A stretch of DNA of 64,000 bases, from the NCBI GenBank assembly GCA_039977295.1, contig JBDWDN010000012.1, positions 1,116,001 to 1,180,000 of the forward strand. Reading direction: 5' to 3'. Below are positions 24,609 through 32,921 of the stretch, in pieces. The stretch's first letter is position 1. Every line of letters starts with the position of its first letter. The notes beneath the pieces are model-generated. The model saw only the letters and a list, made by a program, of their open reading frames with translations, was not told the origin of the DNA and did not search any database. The position numbers and the translations under genes were made by a program. This stretch comes from Hellea sp039977295 (lineage in GTDB: Bacteria > Pseudomonadota > Alphaproteobacteria > Caulobacterales > Maricaulaceae).

Positions 24609-27600
24609 CTACTCCTCAGGCACCACTGCCTCAATTTCCGCCACAACGCCCTCCGGAAGTTTATCCCGTTTCGTTCTAAATATCCCCCGTAGAAACCCCG
24701 GAGTCAGAGCCGATAATGGGTTCACAGCGATCTGCGTTCTATTGAAACTGCCTTTGACTGTATAGCTGAGCGCGAAGATGCCCTCACCTTTTTTACCGAC
24801 AAAAATATCGCCGATGACGGGGATGTCGCCCAGCATTGAGTTGGCGGTATAGGCGGGCACCAACGCGCCGTCTAAGTCGAGGCTGCGGTCTGTGAGGCGG
24901 ATTTCGCCATTGCCTGTCATTCCCAGGGCCGGGCCTGAGACGCGGGCGTTTCGGATGTTTAGCGCGCCCTCTTCCCATGAAAACGGCACGATGAATTCTT
25001 CGAAGTTTAGCCCCTCACCGCCCAGCGTATCAAAGATGCCTTGCAGAGAGGCGATGGATAACATTTGCGCTAGGATAGGCGCTTCTACCAATTTGAAGTC
25101 TTCGAGGTCGGCAACGCCGTTTAGCGCGCCTTTGACGCCTACGGGCGGTAATTGGGCGTTTATCTGTAAGCGTCCGCCCGTAATATTATCCAGTCCAAGG
25201 AAGGCAAAAGCGGCCTCTGAAGCGTTGGGAATATCGACCGTGACATTGCGCACGGCGTTTTCGGCTTGCGTCAACATATCGACTTTGAAATCGCCATCGC
25301 CGGTGCGCCCCGCCAGCCGCGCATTGGTGACGCCCTCGCCGTTATGGGCAAAGAGCATATTGGCATTCTCTATGATGTAGGCTTCATTGAGCGCGAGTTT
25401 TTCAAGCCCTGCGGTCAATAAAATAGGGACATCAAACCCGCTGCCTTCGGTATTTTGGAAGGCCCGCGTAACAAAAGGCGAGAGGTCGAGATATTTGCCC
25501 GTCACAAAGACAGAAAGCTTCTCATCCAGCTCATCGGGTTTAGCTTGCACGCCAGCTTCTATAAATCCCTCGATATTAGCGCGTTTGAGATCGAGGTCTA
25601 AAAGCCTGAAATTTTGCGCGAGTTCAACGCGGCCTCTGACATCAAAACCAGGAGCCGTGATTGTCATATCCTCAAAGAGAACGCCGCCGCTGGGCTGACG
25701 TTTTAGCTCCCCCGTAAATTGCCCTTGCGAGCCCTTTTCTTTGCGCCAATACTCCCCAATATGCATTGAGGTATCGGTCAAATCTGCGGTCAACATAGCA
25801 GATGTTAAATCAAGGCCTGTCCCGATGGCGTCAACGCTGAGCCCAATTTCGCCGTCAAAATATTCACGAAAACCAATCCCCAAACCGTCAAGCGTATCGC
25901 GGTCCATCCGGCCCTGAACTTTGTAGCGTGTCGGTGTTGCGCCGTAATCAAAGGTCTCCTGCCAGTTTAAATCCGCTTGCCAGGGCCCAATATTAACGGG
26001 GCCTTTGACCGTCATGCTTTTGCCGTCCACTGTCATGGTCACAAAGCCGTTTTTGAGTTTATGCGGGCCAATGGAGAATGGCGCGGAGACATTCTCAAAC
26101 TTTCCGGTCACGCCATATTTTATGCGGTTTCTGTCAAAATTCACCAGCATAGGCCGCGTGACATTGACTTCAATCTGTCCTGTTCCCGAAAAGTCTTTCG
26201 GGTTCACGCCATATTTTGAGGCATATTCAAAGGGTTTTTCATCTATCAATCCTATCAAATCAGGCGCAGCGCCCTCTCCTATGACTTTGATATTCAGGTC
26301 GCCACCTTTAGGCTGAAGGCGCGGAATGTCCGCGATAGCGCTCTTCACGGTGACATTGCCAATGCTCCCGCCAAGGGCTTCGAACCTTGCGCTATTGCCG
26401 CGCACAATACCTCTGCCCGAGGTATTGGTATAAGGCGTCATGGTAGAGATATAGCGCACATCGCCCCCCGTGAGATCAAATGTCAAATCGACATTTTCAT
26501 TGCTTGGCAAGCTCGCCCCGCTCAGCACCTCTTGGGGGAAGTCGGCTCTGAACTCTAGATTATGAAGGGTCGCCCGTAGGATTGAGCGCTCAAGCCAGCG
26601 CCGGGCGCCATCAGCAAATTTAACGGGCCAAATCGCAAGTAGATCCTTATGACTCAGGGTGCCAGTGGCTCCGCCGTTTAGGACAATACTCTCCCACTCG
26701 CCTTGGGGCGTTTGTTGCGCTGCGCCCTGCATGGAGAGCTTATAAGTTCCAAAATCAGCGGTTAAATTATCGAGGTCTAAGCGGCGGGAATCAAAATCTA
26801 AGCGTCCAGACGTGTTTAGCGCCTTGAGCAATAGCGGGGCCTCAAATTGCGGTGTTTGGTCAACATTTACATCCGTTAGCTTTAGGTCAAAGACAGGCGA
26901 GCTGTTAATATTGCCATCGGTCAGCGCGCCAAGCTCGCTAAATTGGCCTGTGCCTGCAAAACTCACTTTGGGGGACTTAAACGCAATATCGAGCACCTCC
27001 ATGATTTGAGAATCTGCTGTTAATTTTGCTTTGAAGCGGCCATAATCAAATCGGGCGGTCTGGCCTCCGAATTCCATTTGCCCCTTACCCGCCGTCAAAT
27101 CAACATCGGCCGTTTCTAATCCTACCGCCTCATCCACTTTCACAACGGCTTTTATGTCTAGAGAGGTGTTGAGCGTCTTCAGCCCAGCAAATCTCCCGCG
27201 CTTGGGAGAGATAACAGAAGGGTTCAACCCCACAGCCGTCAAATCGATTGTGTAGGATTTTACATTCGGCGACGCCCTCATCTTAAAGTCTAACGGAATA
27301 CTTACCGCGTCTTTGCGCAGCTTGGACGTCATATCGACGGTTATGAGTTCTGCGCCATGGGTGAAATCAATATTTGTGTCTTTGAGGGTTAACTCTAGGC
27401 CGTCACTATCATCGACAAAATAGGCCGTTGCATTGGTCACCTTCAACGTTTTTATGCCGCTAACATCAGGCCGCGCCGCAGCTTCGCCGCCGCCGCCACG
27501 CCAAACAGGCCCCAGCCGCCCAACTGTGTCGGGCGTTCCTAACCCTGCAATGACGCCGCCATCATTCCCGCGAAGCCACGTAACAGCACCGCCATCAATC

Positions 27601-28106
27601 ATTAGGCGTTCAGGCATTAGCGCCCCTTTCGCCGCAGCCGAGAGCGGGATTTCAGTTTGCATGCTGGGGATGGTGTTAATTTGATTCCCGTCTTTATCCG
27701 TTATCGCGACATTAGCGGCCGTGAAGACAATATTGTTTGAGGCTGGCAGCCATGCCAGCTCCATCTCCCCAATTTGGGCGTCGCTCCCGTTAAAAGCCTC
27801 AGAGAACCACATTTGCGCATTGGGCTTAAAGGCCGAGATATCGACCGATTGCTGGGTGAGCAAAACGTTCAGCGCAAAGAACCAGAATATAGCGAGGCCA
27901 AGAACGATCGCGGTAAGCTCACCAGATAGCCGGAACAGCCTATACCCTATGCGCCGCGGCCAATAAGACCACCCTTTTGATCTTTTGCCAGACGGTTTAC
28001 CAGAAGCTTTATGAGACGGCTTGTGAGCAGCCACGATCTTAGGCTTGGCGGCGGTGCCGCCGCTTAATGGCTCTATGGCATTGTCAGCACTGGGGTTTTC
28101 AGTCAT
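24609..28106 (-). CDS. YhdP/AsmA-like envelope protein (DUF3971)
   Basis: A 1165-residue inner-membrane-anchored protein. A basic, Lys/Pro-rich cytoplasmic N-terminus (about 50 residues) precedes one membrane segment (about 58-85), then a long periplasmic region of repeated beta-rich stretches typical of AsmA/TamB/YhdP proteins, now thought to form hydrophobic grooves that carry phospholipids to the outer membrane. The C-terminal part (TGNGEIRLTDRSLDLDGALVPAY, in part; SMLGDIPVIGDIFVGKKGEG) is the most conserved and places it nearer YhdP than TamB. It is a single gene, convergent with tyrS. Confidence 0.85.
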   Translation of the reverse strand: MTENPSADNAIEPLSGGTAAKPKIVAAHKPSHKASGKPSGKRSKGWSYWPRRIGYRLFRLSGELTAIVLGLAIFWFFALNVLLTQQSVDISAFKPNAQMWFSEAFNGSDAQIGEMELAWLPASNNIVFTAANVAITDKDGNQINTIPSMQTEIPLSAAAKGALMPERLMIDGGAVTWLRGNDGGVIAGLGTPDTVGRLGPVWRGGGGEAAARPDVSGIKTLKVTNATAYFVDDSDGLELTLKDTNIDFTHGAELITVDMTSKLRKDAVSIPLDFKMRASPNVKSYTIDLTAVGLNPSVISPKRGRFAGLKTLNTSLDIKAVVKVDEAVGLETADVDLTAGKGQMEFGGQTARFDYGRFKAKLTADSQIMEVLDIAFKSPKVSFAGTGQFSELGALTDGNINSSPVFDLKLTDVNVDQTPQFEAPLLLKALNTSGRLDFDSRRLDLDNLTADFGTYKLSMQGAAQQTPQGEWESIVLNGGATGTLSHKDLLAIWPVKFADGARRWLERSILRATLHNLEFRADFPQEVLSGASLPSNENVDLTFDLTGGDVRYISTMTPYTNTSGRGIVRGNSARFEALGGSIGNVTVKSAIADIPRLQPKGGDLNIKVIGEGAAPDLIGLIDEKPFEYASKYGVNPKDFSGTGQIEVNVTRPMLVNFDRNRIKYGVTGKFENVSAPFSIGPHKLKNGFVTMTVDGKSMTVKGPVNIGPWQADLNWQETFDYGATPTRYKVQGRMDRDTLDGLGIGFREYFDGEIGLSVDAIGTGLDLTSAMLTADLTDTSMHIGEYWRKEKGSQGQFTGELKRQPSGGVLFEDMTITAPGFDVRGRVELAQNFRLLDLDLKRANIEGFIEAGVQAKPDELDEKLSVFVTGKYLDLSPFVTRAFQNTEGSGFDVPILLTAGLEKLALNEAYIIENANMLFAHNGEGVTNARLAGRTGDGDFKVDMLTQAENAVRNVTVDIPNASEAAFAFLGLDNITGGRLQINAQLPPVGVKGALNGVADLEDFKLVEAPILAQMLSIASLQGIFDTLGGEGLNFEEFIVPFSWEEGALNIRNARVSGPALGMTGNGEIRLTDRSLDLDGALVPAYTANSMLGDIPVIGDIFVGKKGEGIFALSYTVKGSFNRTQIAVNPLSALTPGFLRGIFRTKRDKLPEGVVAEIEAVVPEE

Positions 28107-28213
28107 ATGGCCTATCGGAATGCATGATAAAACTTAAGTATGTATGACGCCGTATTCAAATTACGCATTAGCAACATACACATCAATACCCTCAAAGCAC
28201 AAAGGATAGCCTT

Positions 28214-28684
28214 ATGACACTTTCTATCGGAGACAAAGCCCCTGATTTTTCTATGCCCTCTGATGGCGGCGGCACGGTTTCGCTCTCAGATTTCAAAGAT
28301 CGTTATTTAGTCCTCTATTTTTATCCCAGAGATGACACGCCGGGCTGCACCAAAGAAGCCATTGGGTTTTCAGAAAGCAAAGGCGAATTTAACGCGTTGG
28401 GTGCGGCCATTTTAGGCGTCTCCAAAGACACAACCGCCAAGCATGATAAATTCATCGCCAAACATGACCTGAAGGTCGGGCTTGGCTCTGATGAGAGCGG
28501 CGAGATAATCGAACGCTATGGTGTTTGGGTAGAAAAGATGAATTACGGGAAAAAATACATGGGCATTGAACGCGCGACTTACCTTATCGGCCCCGATGGA
28601 AAGATTCTTGAAATTTGGCGCAAAGTGCGCGTGAAAGATCATGTCGAAAAGGTCTTAACAGCTCTGCAAAGCCACGCTTCCTAA
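28214..28684 (+). CDS. bcp: Bcp/PrxQ-type peroxiredoxin lacking the usual resolving cysteine
   Basis: A 156-residue thiol peroxidase reducing hydrogen and organic peroxides. The peroxidatic cysteine is Cys45 (YPRDDTPGCTKEA). In E. coli Bcp a resolving cysteine sits at position 50; here residue 50 is Ile, and I see no other cysteine in the protein, so it would act as a 1-Cys enzyme with an outside thiol as reductant. The rest (GVSKDTTAKHDKFIAKHDL, RATYLIGPDGKI) is typical. The DUF455 gene begins 2 bases after the stop. Confidence 0.93.
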   Translation: MTLSIGDKAPDFSMPSDGGGTVSLSDFKDRYLVLYFYPRDDTPGCTKEAIGFSESKGEFNALGAAILGVSKDTTAKHDKFIAKHDLKVGLGSDESGEIIERYGVWVEKMNYGKKYMGIERATYLIGPDGKILEIWRKVRVKDHVEKVLTALQSHAS

Positions 28685-28686
28685 AA

Positions 28687-29490
28687 ATGGGTGCAATCCA
28701 AAACGCGCTGGCTGTTCTTGGAGCCGCAACGGCGGAAGCAAAAGTTTATGCAGCAAATAAATTGGCGGCGGAGTGGGCCGAAAGTAAAAACATTGGCGTT
28801 AGGGTAGATGTCCTATCCGATAACCCTGCCCGCCCAGATAACCCAAGGCTTGTGCCGCCCAGTGATGTGAAACGCCGCCGCCTCGGAACGCCCGCAGGGC
28901 GCGGCGCGCTTCTTCACGCTGTGGCGCATATAGAATTTAACGCGATTGACCTCGCCGCCGATATGATTGCCCGCTTTGGCCACCACCCCGATATACCCCA
29001 GGCAGATCGCGGCGCTTTTATTGGCGATTGGATAAGCGTCTGTCATGACGAATCCCGTCATTTCGGCCTTCTTCAGAAGCGGCTGAGGGAGCTTGATATG
29101 AATTACGGCGACCTGCCCGCCCACAATGGCCTCTGGGAAGCCGCTATAAAGACCAAGGATAATTTCGCGGCCCGGCTAGCCATTGCGCCGATGGTGCTTG
29201 AGGCGCGCGGACTGGATGTGACCCCCGGCATGATCAAAAAACTTACAAGCGTAGGCGACATAGACAGCGCCAATATCCTCAAAATTATCTATAATGAAGA
29301 GATCGGCCATGTTGCCATTGGGGCGCGGTGGTTTCAGGCTTTGGCCCATATTAAAGCAAAAGAGCCCGAATCTTGGTTTCACGAGCTGATCCGAAATTTC
29401 TATAAAGGGCAGCTAAAACCGCCCTTCAATATCCAAGCGCGCACACTTGCAGGCTTAAAACAAGGCTTTTACATCCCGCTTTCACAGTGA
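28687..29490 (+). CDS. DUF455 family ferritin-like protein
   Basis: A 267-residue all-helical protein of the DUF455 family, related to ferritin-like diiron proteins. Candidate metal ligands are seen: HIEFNAIDL (His81, Glu83), CHDESRHF (Glu122, His125) and YNEEIGHV (Glu204/205, His208), the paired ExxH pattern of diiron sites. Reaction and substrate are unknown. The start is the ATG at 28687, since the open frame upstream lies within bcp. Packing against bcp suggests a shared role in oxidative stress, which is inference. Confidence 0.85.
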   Translation: MGAIQNALAVLGAATAEAKVYAANKLAAEWAESKNIGVRVDVLSDNPARPDNPRLVPPSDVKRRRLGTPAGRGALLHAVAHIEFNAIDLAADMIARFGHHPDIPQADRGAFIGDWISVCHDESRHFGLLQKRLRELDMNYGDLPAHNGLWEAAIKTKDNFAARLAIAPMVLEARGLDVTPGMIKKLTSVGDIDSANILKIIYNEEIGHVAIGARWFQALAHIKAKEPESWFHELIRNFYKGQLKPPFNIQARTLAGLKQGFYIPLSQ

Positions 29491-29616
29491 TTGACATGAA
29501 ATTTGAGTCATAATTAACGTAACTCTGCAAAATAGAGTGTGAAAACCAAGGAATTAACTTGAAAAGAGTAATAGGATTATGGTCTATGGACGAAATATAA
29601 CCACGGATGGGGATCC

Positions 29617-30828
29617 ATGATAAACGACGTTTTTGGGGAGTTGCGCTCGCGCGTCCTCCAGCATTTCCCAGAACGCCAGATTTACCTTCGCTCAGGCGGT
29701 GAAGTTAAATACTATGTCTTAGGCACAAGGACACAGATGGCGATTGTAGGCGGCTTGATCGCCGTAGCGGCATGGTGCCTTTTCACCATGTTCAATCTAC
29801 TATGGGGATATAACCCCATGCGCGCCCCCTCCCAGGAAATCAAACGCGTCGAGGCCCGCTATGAGCGCCTTCTCGCAGACGCCCAGGCCAAAGAGAGTAA
29901 TGCTCGCCTTATGCTCAATGAGCAGCGCACGAGCTTTGAACAAATGGCCAAGAGCTTTGAAGAAAAGCATCAGACAATTTCGCAAATATTAAAAACAGAA
30001 ACCGCGCCGTCCCTCCCCGTCAATGGCTCTGAATTTGCGGGCAATCGTGTTTTGATGGCCCCAACCATTCGTGACGCCGCGCCGCGCGCCGCTAGAACTG
30101 CCATTATGACAAGCGCCAGCCTAGATACGGGTATGGATATCGACCGCTCGCTTAACAATCTCGATAGCACGCAAAACGCCATACTGGTCTCTGCTGAAAC
30201 GGACACCCTTAGCCGGATCGAGCGTGGCCGCGCCATCATCAAAGCCACTGACCTCTCCGTTGATACGGTTTTACGCGAAAGCCCCTTTGGGAAAGGCGGA
30301 TTACTTGTCGACCTTGGTGATAATCTAAACCTTGTCGCTGAGGGTGATTTTGGGTCGCGAGTCGCAAGCATCAAAGCCCGCGTCGCCGAAGCAGAAGCCT
30401 TAGATAGCGCCCTTGAGTCGCTGCCCTTTGGTCACCCTGTCGGCGTAGAAACTTACCGCACATCCTCTTATGGGCTGCGCAAAGACCCTTTTACAAAACG
30501 CCCAACTTTCCATGAAGGTCTTGATTTTGGCGGACAGCGCGAAACCCCTATCGTCGCCACAGCAGACGGTAAGGTCGTTTTTGCGGGCCGCAATGGCGGC
30601 TATGGCCGTTCTGTTGAGATTGATCATGGCCACGGTTTCGTGACACGCTACGGGCATATGCATAAATTGAATGTTAAGCGTGGCCAAGTCATCAAAAAAG
30701 GTGATAAGATTGGGGGAATGGGATCAACAGGCCGTAGCACGGCAACCCACTTACATTACGAAGTCCACTTCCAGGGCCGTGTTTACGACCCTGATAAATT
30801 TTTGAAAGCCGGTCATTATGTTCAATAA
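29617..30828 (+). CDS. M23 family peptidoglycan endopeptidase with membrane anchor
   Basis: The 403-residue protein has a short cytoplasmic N-terminus, one membrane segment (about 39-62), a coiled-coil region (about 75-130) and a C-terminal LytM/M23 domain. The zinc motifs HEGLDFGG (HxxxD) and THLHYEVHF (HxH) are intact, with RYGHMHKL between them, so it should cut peptide cross-links in the wall. Its end overlaps the bactofilin start by 11 bases. Bactofilin-M23 pairs are known to shape cells, the bactofilin polymer placing the peptidase. Confidence 0.93.
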   Translation: MINDVFGELRSRVLQHFPERQIYLRSGGEVKYYVLGTRTQMAIVGGLIAVAAWCLFTMFNLLWGYNPMRAPSQEIKRVEARYERLLADAQAKESNARLMLNEQRTSFEQMAKSFEEKHQTISQILKTETAPSLPVNGSEFAGNRVLMAPTIRDAAPRAARTAIMTSASLDTGMDIDRSLNNLDSTQNAILVSAETDTLSRIERGRAIIKATDLSVDTVLRESPFGKGGLLVDLGDNLNLVAEGDFGSRVASIKARVAEAEALDSALESLPFGHPVGVETYRTSSYGLRKDPFTKRPTFHEGLDFGGQRETPIVATADGKVVFAGRNGGYGRSVEIDHGHGFVTRYGHMHKLNVKRGQVIKKGDKIGGMGSTGRSTATHLHYEVHFQGRVYDPDKFLKAGHYVQ

Positions 30829-31261
30829 GACAAATTCTTCATCTTCATCCGCAGGTTCAGCGCCTGAGATGCCCACCAAGAAATCGTCTTCCCCATCTCG
30901 GAGTAATTCAGTGCCCTCAATCCTCGGTAGCGACCTCATTATAACGGGTGACATCAAAACAGATGGCGATGTCCAAATTGATGGCCGTCTCGACGGTAAT
31001 ATTAAGGCTGGGAATGTCACAATTGGTGAGCAAGGCGCCGTAAACGGTAAAATCACCGCTACATCCGTCCATGTTCGCGGTAAGGTCACAGGCAAAGTTG
31101 ACGCCGGAACAGTGGATCTCTCAGAGACCGCCAATGTTCAAGCCGATTTGGTTCAAGATAAATTGATGATTGCAAATGGCGCTTTCTTTGACGGGAAATG
31201 TACCCGTAAATCAAACGCCCCAACGCCGCTAAAGGCCGCCACTGGCAAGAAATCAGCTTAA
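30818..31261 (+). CDS. bactofilin
   Basis: A 147-residue cytoskeletal protein that polymerises without nucleotide. The bactofilin core (about residues 36-130) is a right-handed beta-helix seen here as short repeats: GDIKTDGDVQIDGRLDGNI, GAVNGKITATSVHVRGKV, GKVDAGTVDLSETANV (each part of the helix). Both ends are low-complexity Ser/Lys/Pro-rich tails. The ATG overlaps the end of the M23 peptidase gene, so the two are translated together. A Rho-independent terminator follows 22 bases after the stop. Confidence 0.95.
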   Translation: MFNKTNSSSSSAGSAPEMPTKKSSSPSRSNSVPSILGSDLIITGDIKTDGDVQIDGRLDGNIKAGNVTIGEQGAVNGKITATSVHVRGKVTGKVDAGTVDLSETANVQADLVQDKLMIANGAFFDGKCTRKSNAPTPLKAATGKKSA

Positions 31262-31283
31262 ACTGGCTAATAATATCTTTAAG

Positions 31284-31309
31284 AAGCGTCTATCTGAGGC
31301 GCTTTTTTT
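31284..31309 (+). terminator. Rho-independent terminator after the bactofilin gene
   Basis: AAGCGTCT and AGGCGCTT form an 8-bp stem (one G-T pair) around a 5-base loop, followed at once by a run of seven T residues. Confidence 0.85.
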
Positions 31310-31404
31310 ATGACTTGGATGCTGGGCATTGAGCTCTGATTACCCTCAAGTTTTGATAGACGCCCTCCTTATAAGTCCATAGTGTAGCATTTTGAGGGCT
31401 GATT

Positions 31405-32139
31405 ATGAAAAACTTATTGCTTTGGAGTGTGGTCACAGGGCTGGCCCTATCGGGCTGCGCCACGACGGCTGAAACAGTTAAGACAGCTGAGACAACTAAG
31501 ACAGTTGAAGAACAGCCCGCTGAACCTACTAAATATGAACCGCTTATTTACGGTGCGGAAAAGCCCTTAGTCTGCAGCAAGCCCTACCCGAAAACGGGGA
31601 TGTTAAAAAACAGACCCAACATGCAAATCATGTGGGAAAACTACCTCTATGACCGTCCTGCAGGGATTTGGGGTGAAATTGGCGGCATGGTTGAGGTCAA
31701 TGGCAACCTTCCTCTAGATCAAGGCAAATGGACAAATGCCTGCACCGTGCGCCTGTCACATATGCTCAACAAGGCAGGACATAAAATACCTCGCGACGGC
31801 AATAAAACCGTTAGCGGCGGCAATAAAGACCAATATTATTACCGTGTTGCAGACTTAGAGGCCTATATCACAGACGAATTTGGCGCGCCAGATGTCGCTA
31901 TCACCGATGGATCGGGCAATAGTTTTGACTTGCCTGACGTCCCCGGGATTGTGCTTATGGATTTCCCCAATGGCTCTTACACGGGGCATGTCACCATATG
32001 GAACGGCGCAGGCACAGTCGACGGCGCTAACATAGGCGGCTACCGCGTGATGTTTTGGCCGCTGCCGTGTTTCATACCTGAAGATAGAGAGACATCGGTT
32101 GCATCGCATCAGCCGCCGACTGTCAGCGTCTCGCCTTAG
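31405..32139 (+). CDS. Tae4-like amidase-fold lipoprotein
   Basis: A 244-residue lipoprotein (signal ending ALSGCATT, Cys18) with a Thr/Glu-rich linker and a domain resembling the type VI secretion amidase effector Tae4. NACTVRLSHMLNKAGHKIP carries the putative nucleophile Cys113, YYYRVADLEAYI is the conserved central helix, and TGHVTIWNG holds the putative His195. Tae4 enzymes cut the peptide stem of peptidoglycan (gamma-Glu/mDAP bond). Effectors normally lack a signal peptide and come with an immunity gene; here there is a lipoprotein signal and no evident Tai4, so a housekeeping or captured-effector role is more likely. Activity is unproven. Confidence 0.7.
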   Translation: MKNLLLWSVVTGLALSGCATTAETVKTAETTKTVEEQPAEPTKYEPLIYGAEKPLVCSKPYPKTGMLKNRPNMQIMWENYLYDRPAGIWGEIGGMVEVNGNLPLDQGKWTNACTVRLSHMLNKAGHKIPRDGNKTVSGGNKDQYYYRVADLEAYITDEFGAPDVAITDGSGNSFDLPDVPGIVLMDFPNGSYTGHVTIWNGAGTVDGANIGGYRVMFWPLPCFIPEDRETSVASHQPPTVSVSP

Positions 32140-32173
32140 ACTCAGACGCTAAGGCCAGGCGCTAAGGTCAGCG

Positions 32174-32764
32174 CTAACGGGGCACAAAGCGAAAGTGCCC
32201 ATTAATATCAGTGTTAAAGAGAAGGTCGTCCTCAACGGGCCCTGCCCCAACATTATGAATGATGAGGGGCGTGCCCCACTCGGTTTTCTTATCTGACACA
32301 ATCCCGATGTGCGGCAAGCGCCCGCCTAGTCTCCAGCTCACAATGTCACCGGGCTTATAATCTTCGGGATTTTTCGTAATGGGAACGGCCGCGCCTTGAC
32401 GCTTTAAAAATGCTTCTAGGTTTGGAACGCGCCGATGATCTATGTTTTTATCAGGCCGCTTAAGCCCCCAAATTTTAGGATAAGAGGCAAAGCTTCTGCG
32501 CATATCCTCGTGAACGGCTTTTTGAAAATCAAAACCAAAGGCGTTGCGATAGGTGCGAATAATAACATCCGTACACACGCCCGTATCCGCAGGAACATCG
32601 CCAAAAGGATAGGCCAGCTTCACATATTTAGGATCATAACGCACGTCGGCTTGGGTCCGCAAACGCGCGGCCTCAACAACCTCATCGCCAGACAACGCCA
32701 TTGCAGATGGCGGGGCTAATAGCGTAAAAAGACAAAAGACAAGACTGAAGGAACAAGCTCTCAT
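32174..32764 (-). CDS. DUF1287 protein, putative peptidoglycan cysteine hydrolase
   Basis: This 196-residue exported protein (signal ending SAMA) belongs to DUF1287, a branch of the NlpC/P60-like cysteine hydrolase superfamily. Putative catalytic residues are Cys64 (DTGVCTDVIIRTYR) and His152 (RLPHIGIVSD), with DIVSWRLGG before the His as in the family. Most such proteins are of unknown substrate. The ATG at 32764 gives a normal signal peptide; the frame extends to a TTG at 32821. The gene faces the Tae4-like lipoprotein gene, 34 bases apart. Confidence 0.85.
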   Translation of the reverse strand: MRACSFSLVFCLFTLLAPPSAMALSGDEVVEAARLRTQADVRYDPKYVKLAYPFGDVPADTGVCTDVIIRTYRNAFGFDFQKAVHEDMRRSFASYPKIWGLKRPDKNIDHRRVPNLEAFLKRQGAAVPITKNPEDYKPGDIVSWRLGGRLPHIGIVSDKKTEWGTPLIIHNVGAGPVEDDLLFNTDINGHFRFVPR

Positions 32765-32871
32765 AGCGCAGCTATATGACAGAGTTACCTTAACCAAGCG
32801 ATAAATATTCTCACCATGCAATGTGAAGAATTGGCAAGGAAACAGACATTAAGGCGGCAAGCATTATAGAA

Positions 32872-32901
32872 AGAGGCGTTCACCCTGGTGTGAACACCTC
32901 T
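32872..32901 (-). terminator. terminator hairpin after the peroxidase gene
   Basis: Reading the minus strand, AGAGGTGTTCAC and GTGAACGCCTCT form a 12-bp stem with one mismatch and a 6-base loop, followed by TTCTAT. It begins 20 bases after the peroxidase stop. Confidence 0.5.
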
Positions 32902-32921
32902 CACTTCCACATTATATCATT

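Noticed and set aside
24026..24646. 206-codon frame on the minus strand over tyrS
   Set aside because: Overlaps well-supported tyrS almost entirely and shows no domain; composition is Ser/Ala shadow-like.
31405..32139. type VI secretion effector locus
   Set aside because: The Tae4-like protein has a lipoprotein signal, and no type VI structural, PAAR/VgrG or immunity gene is present in the window.
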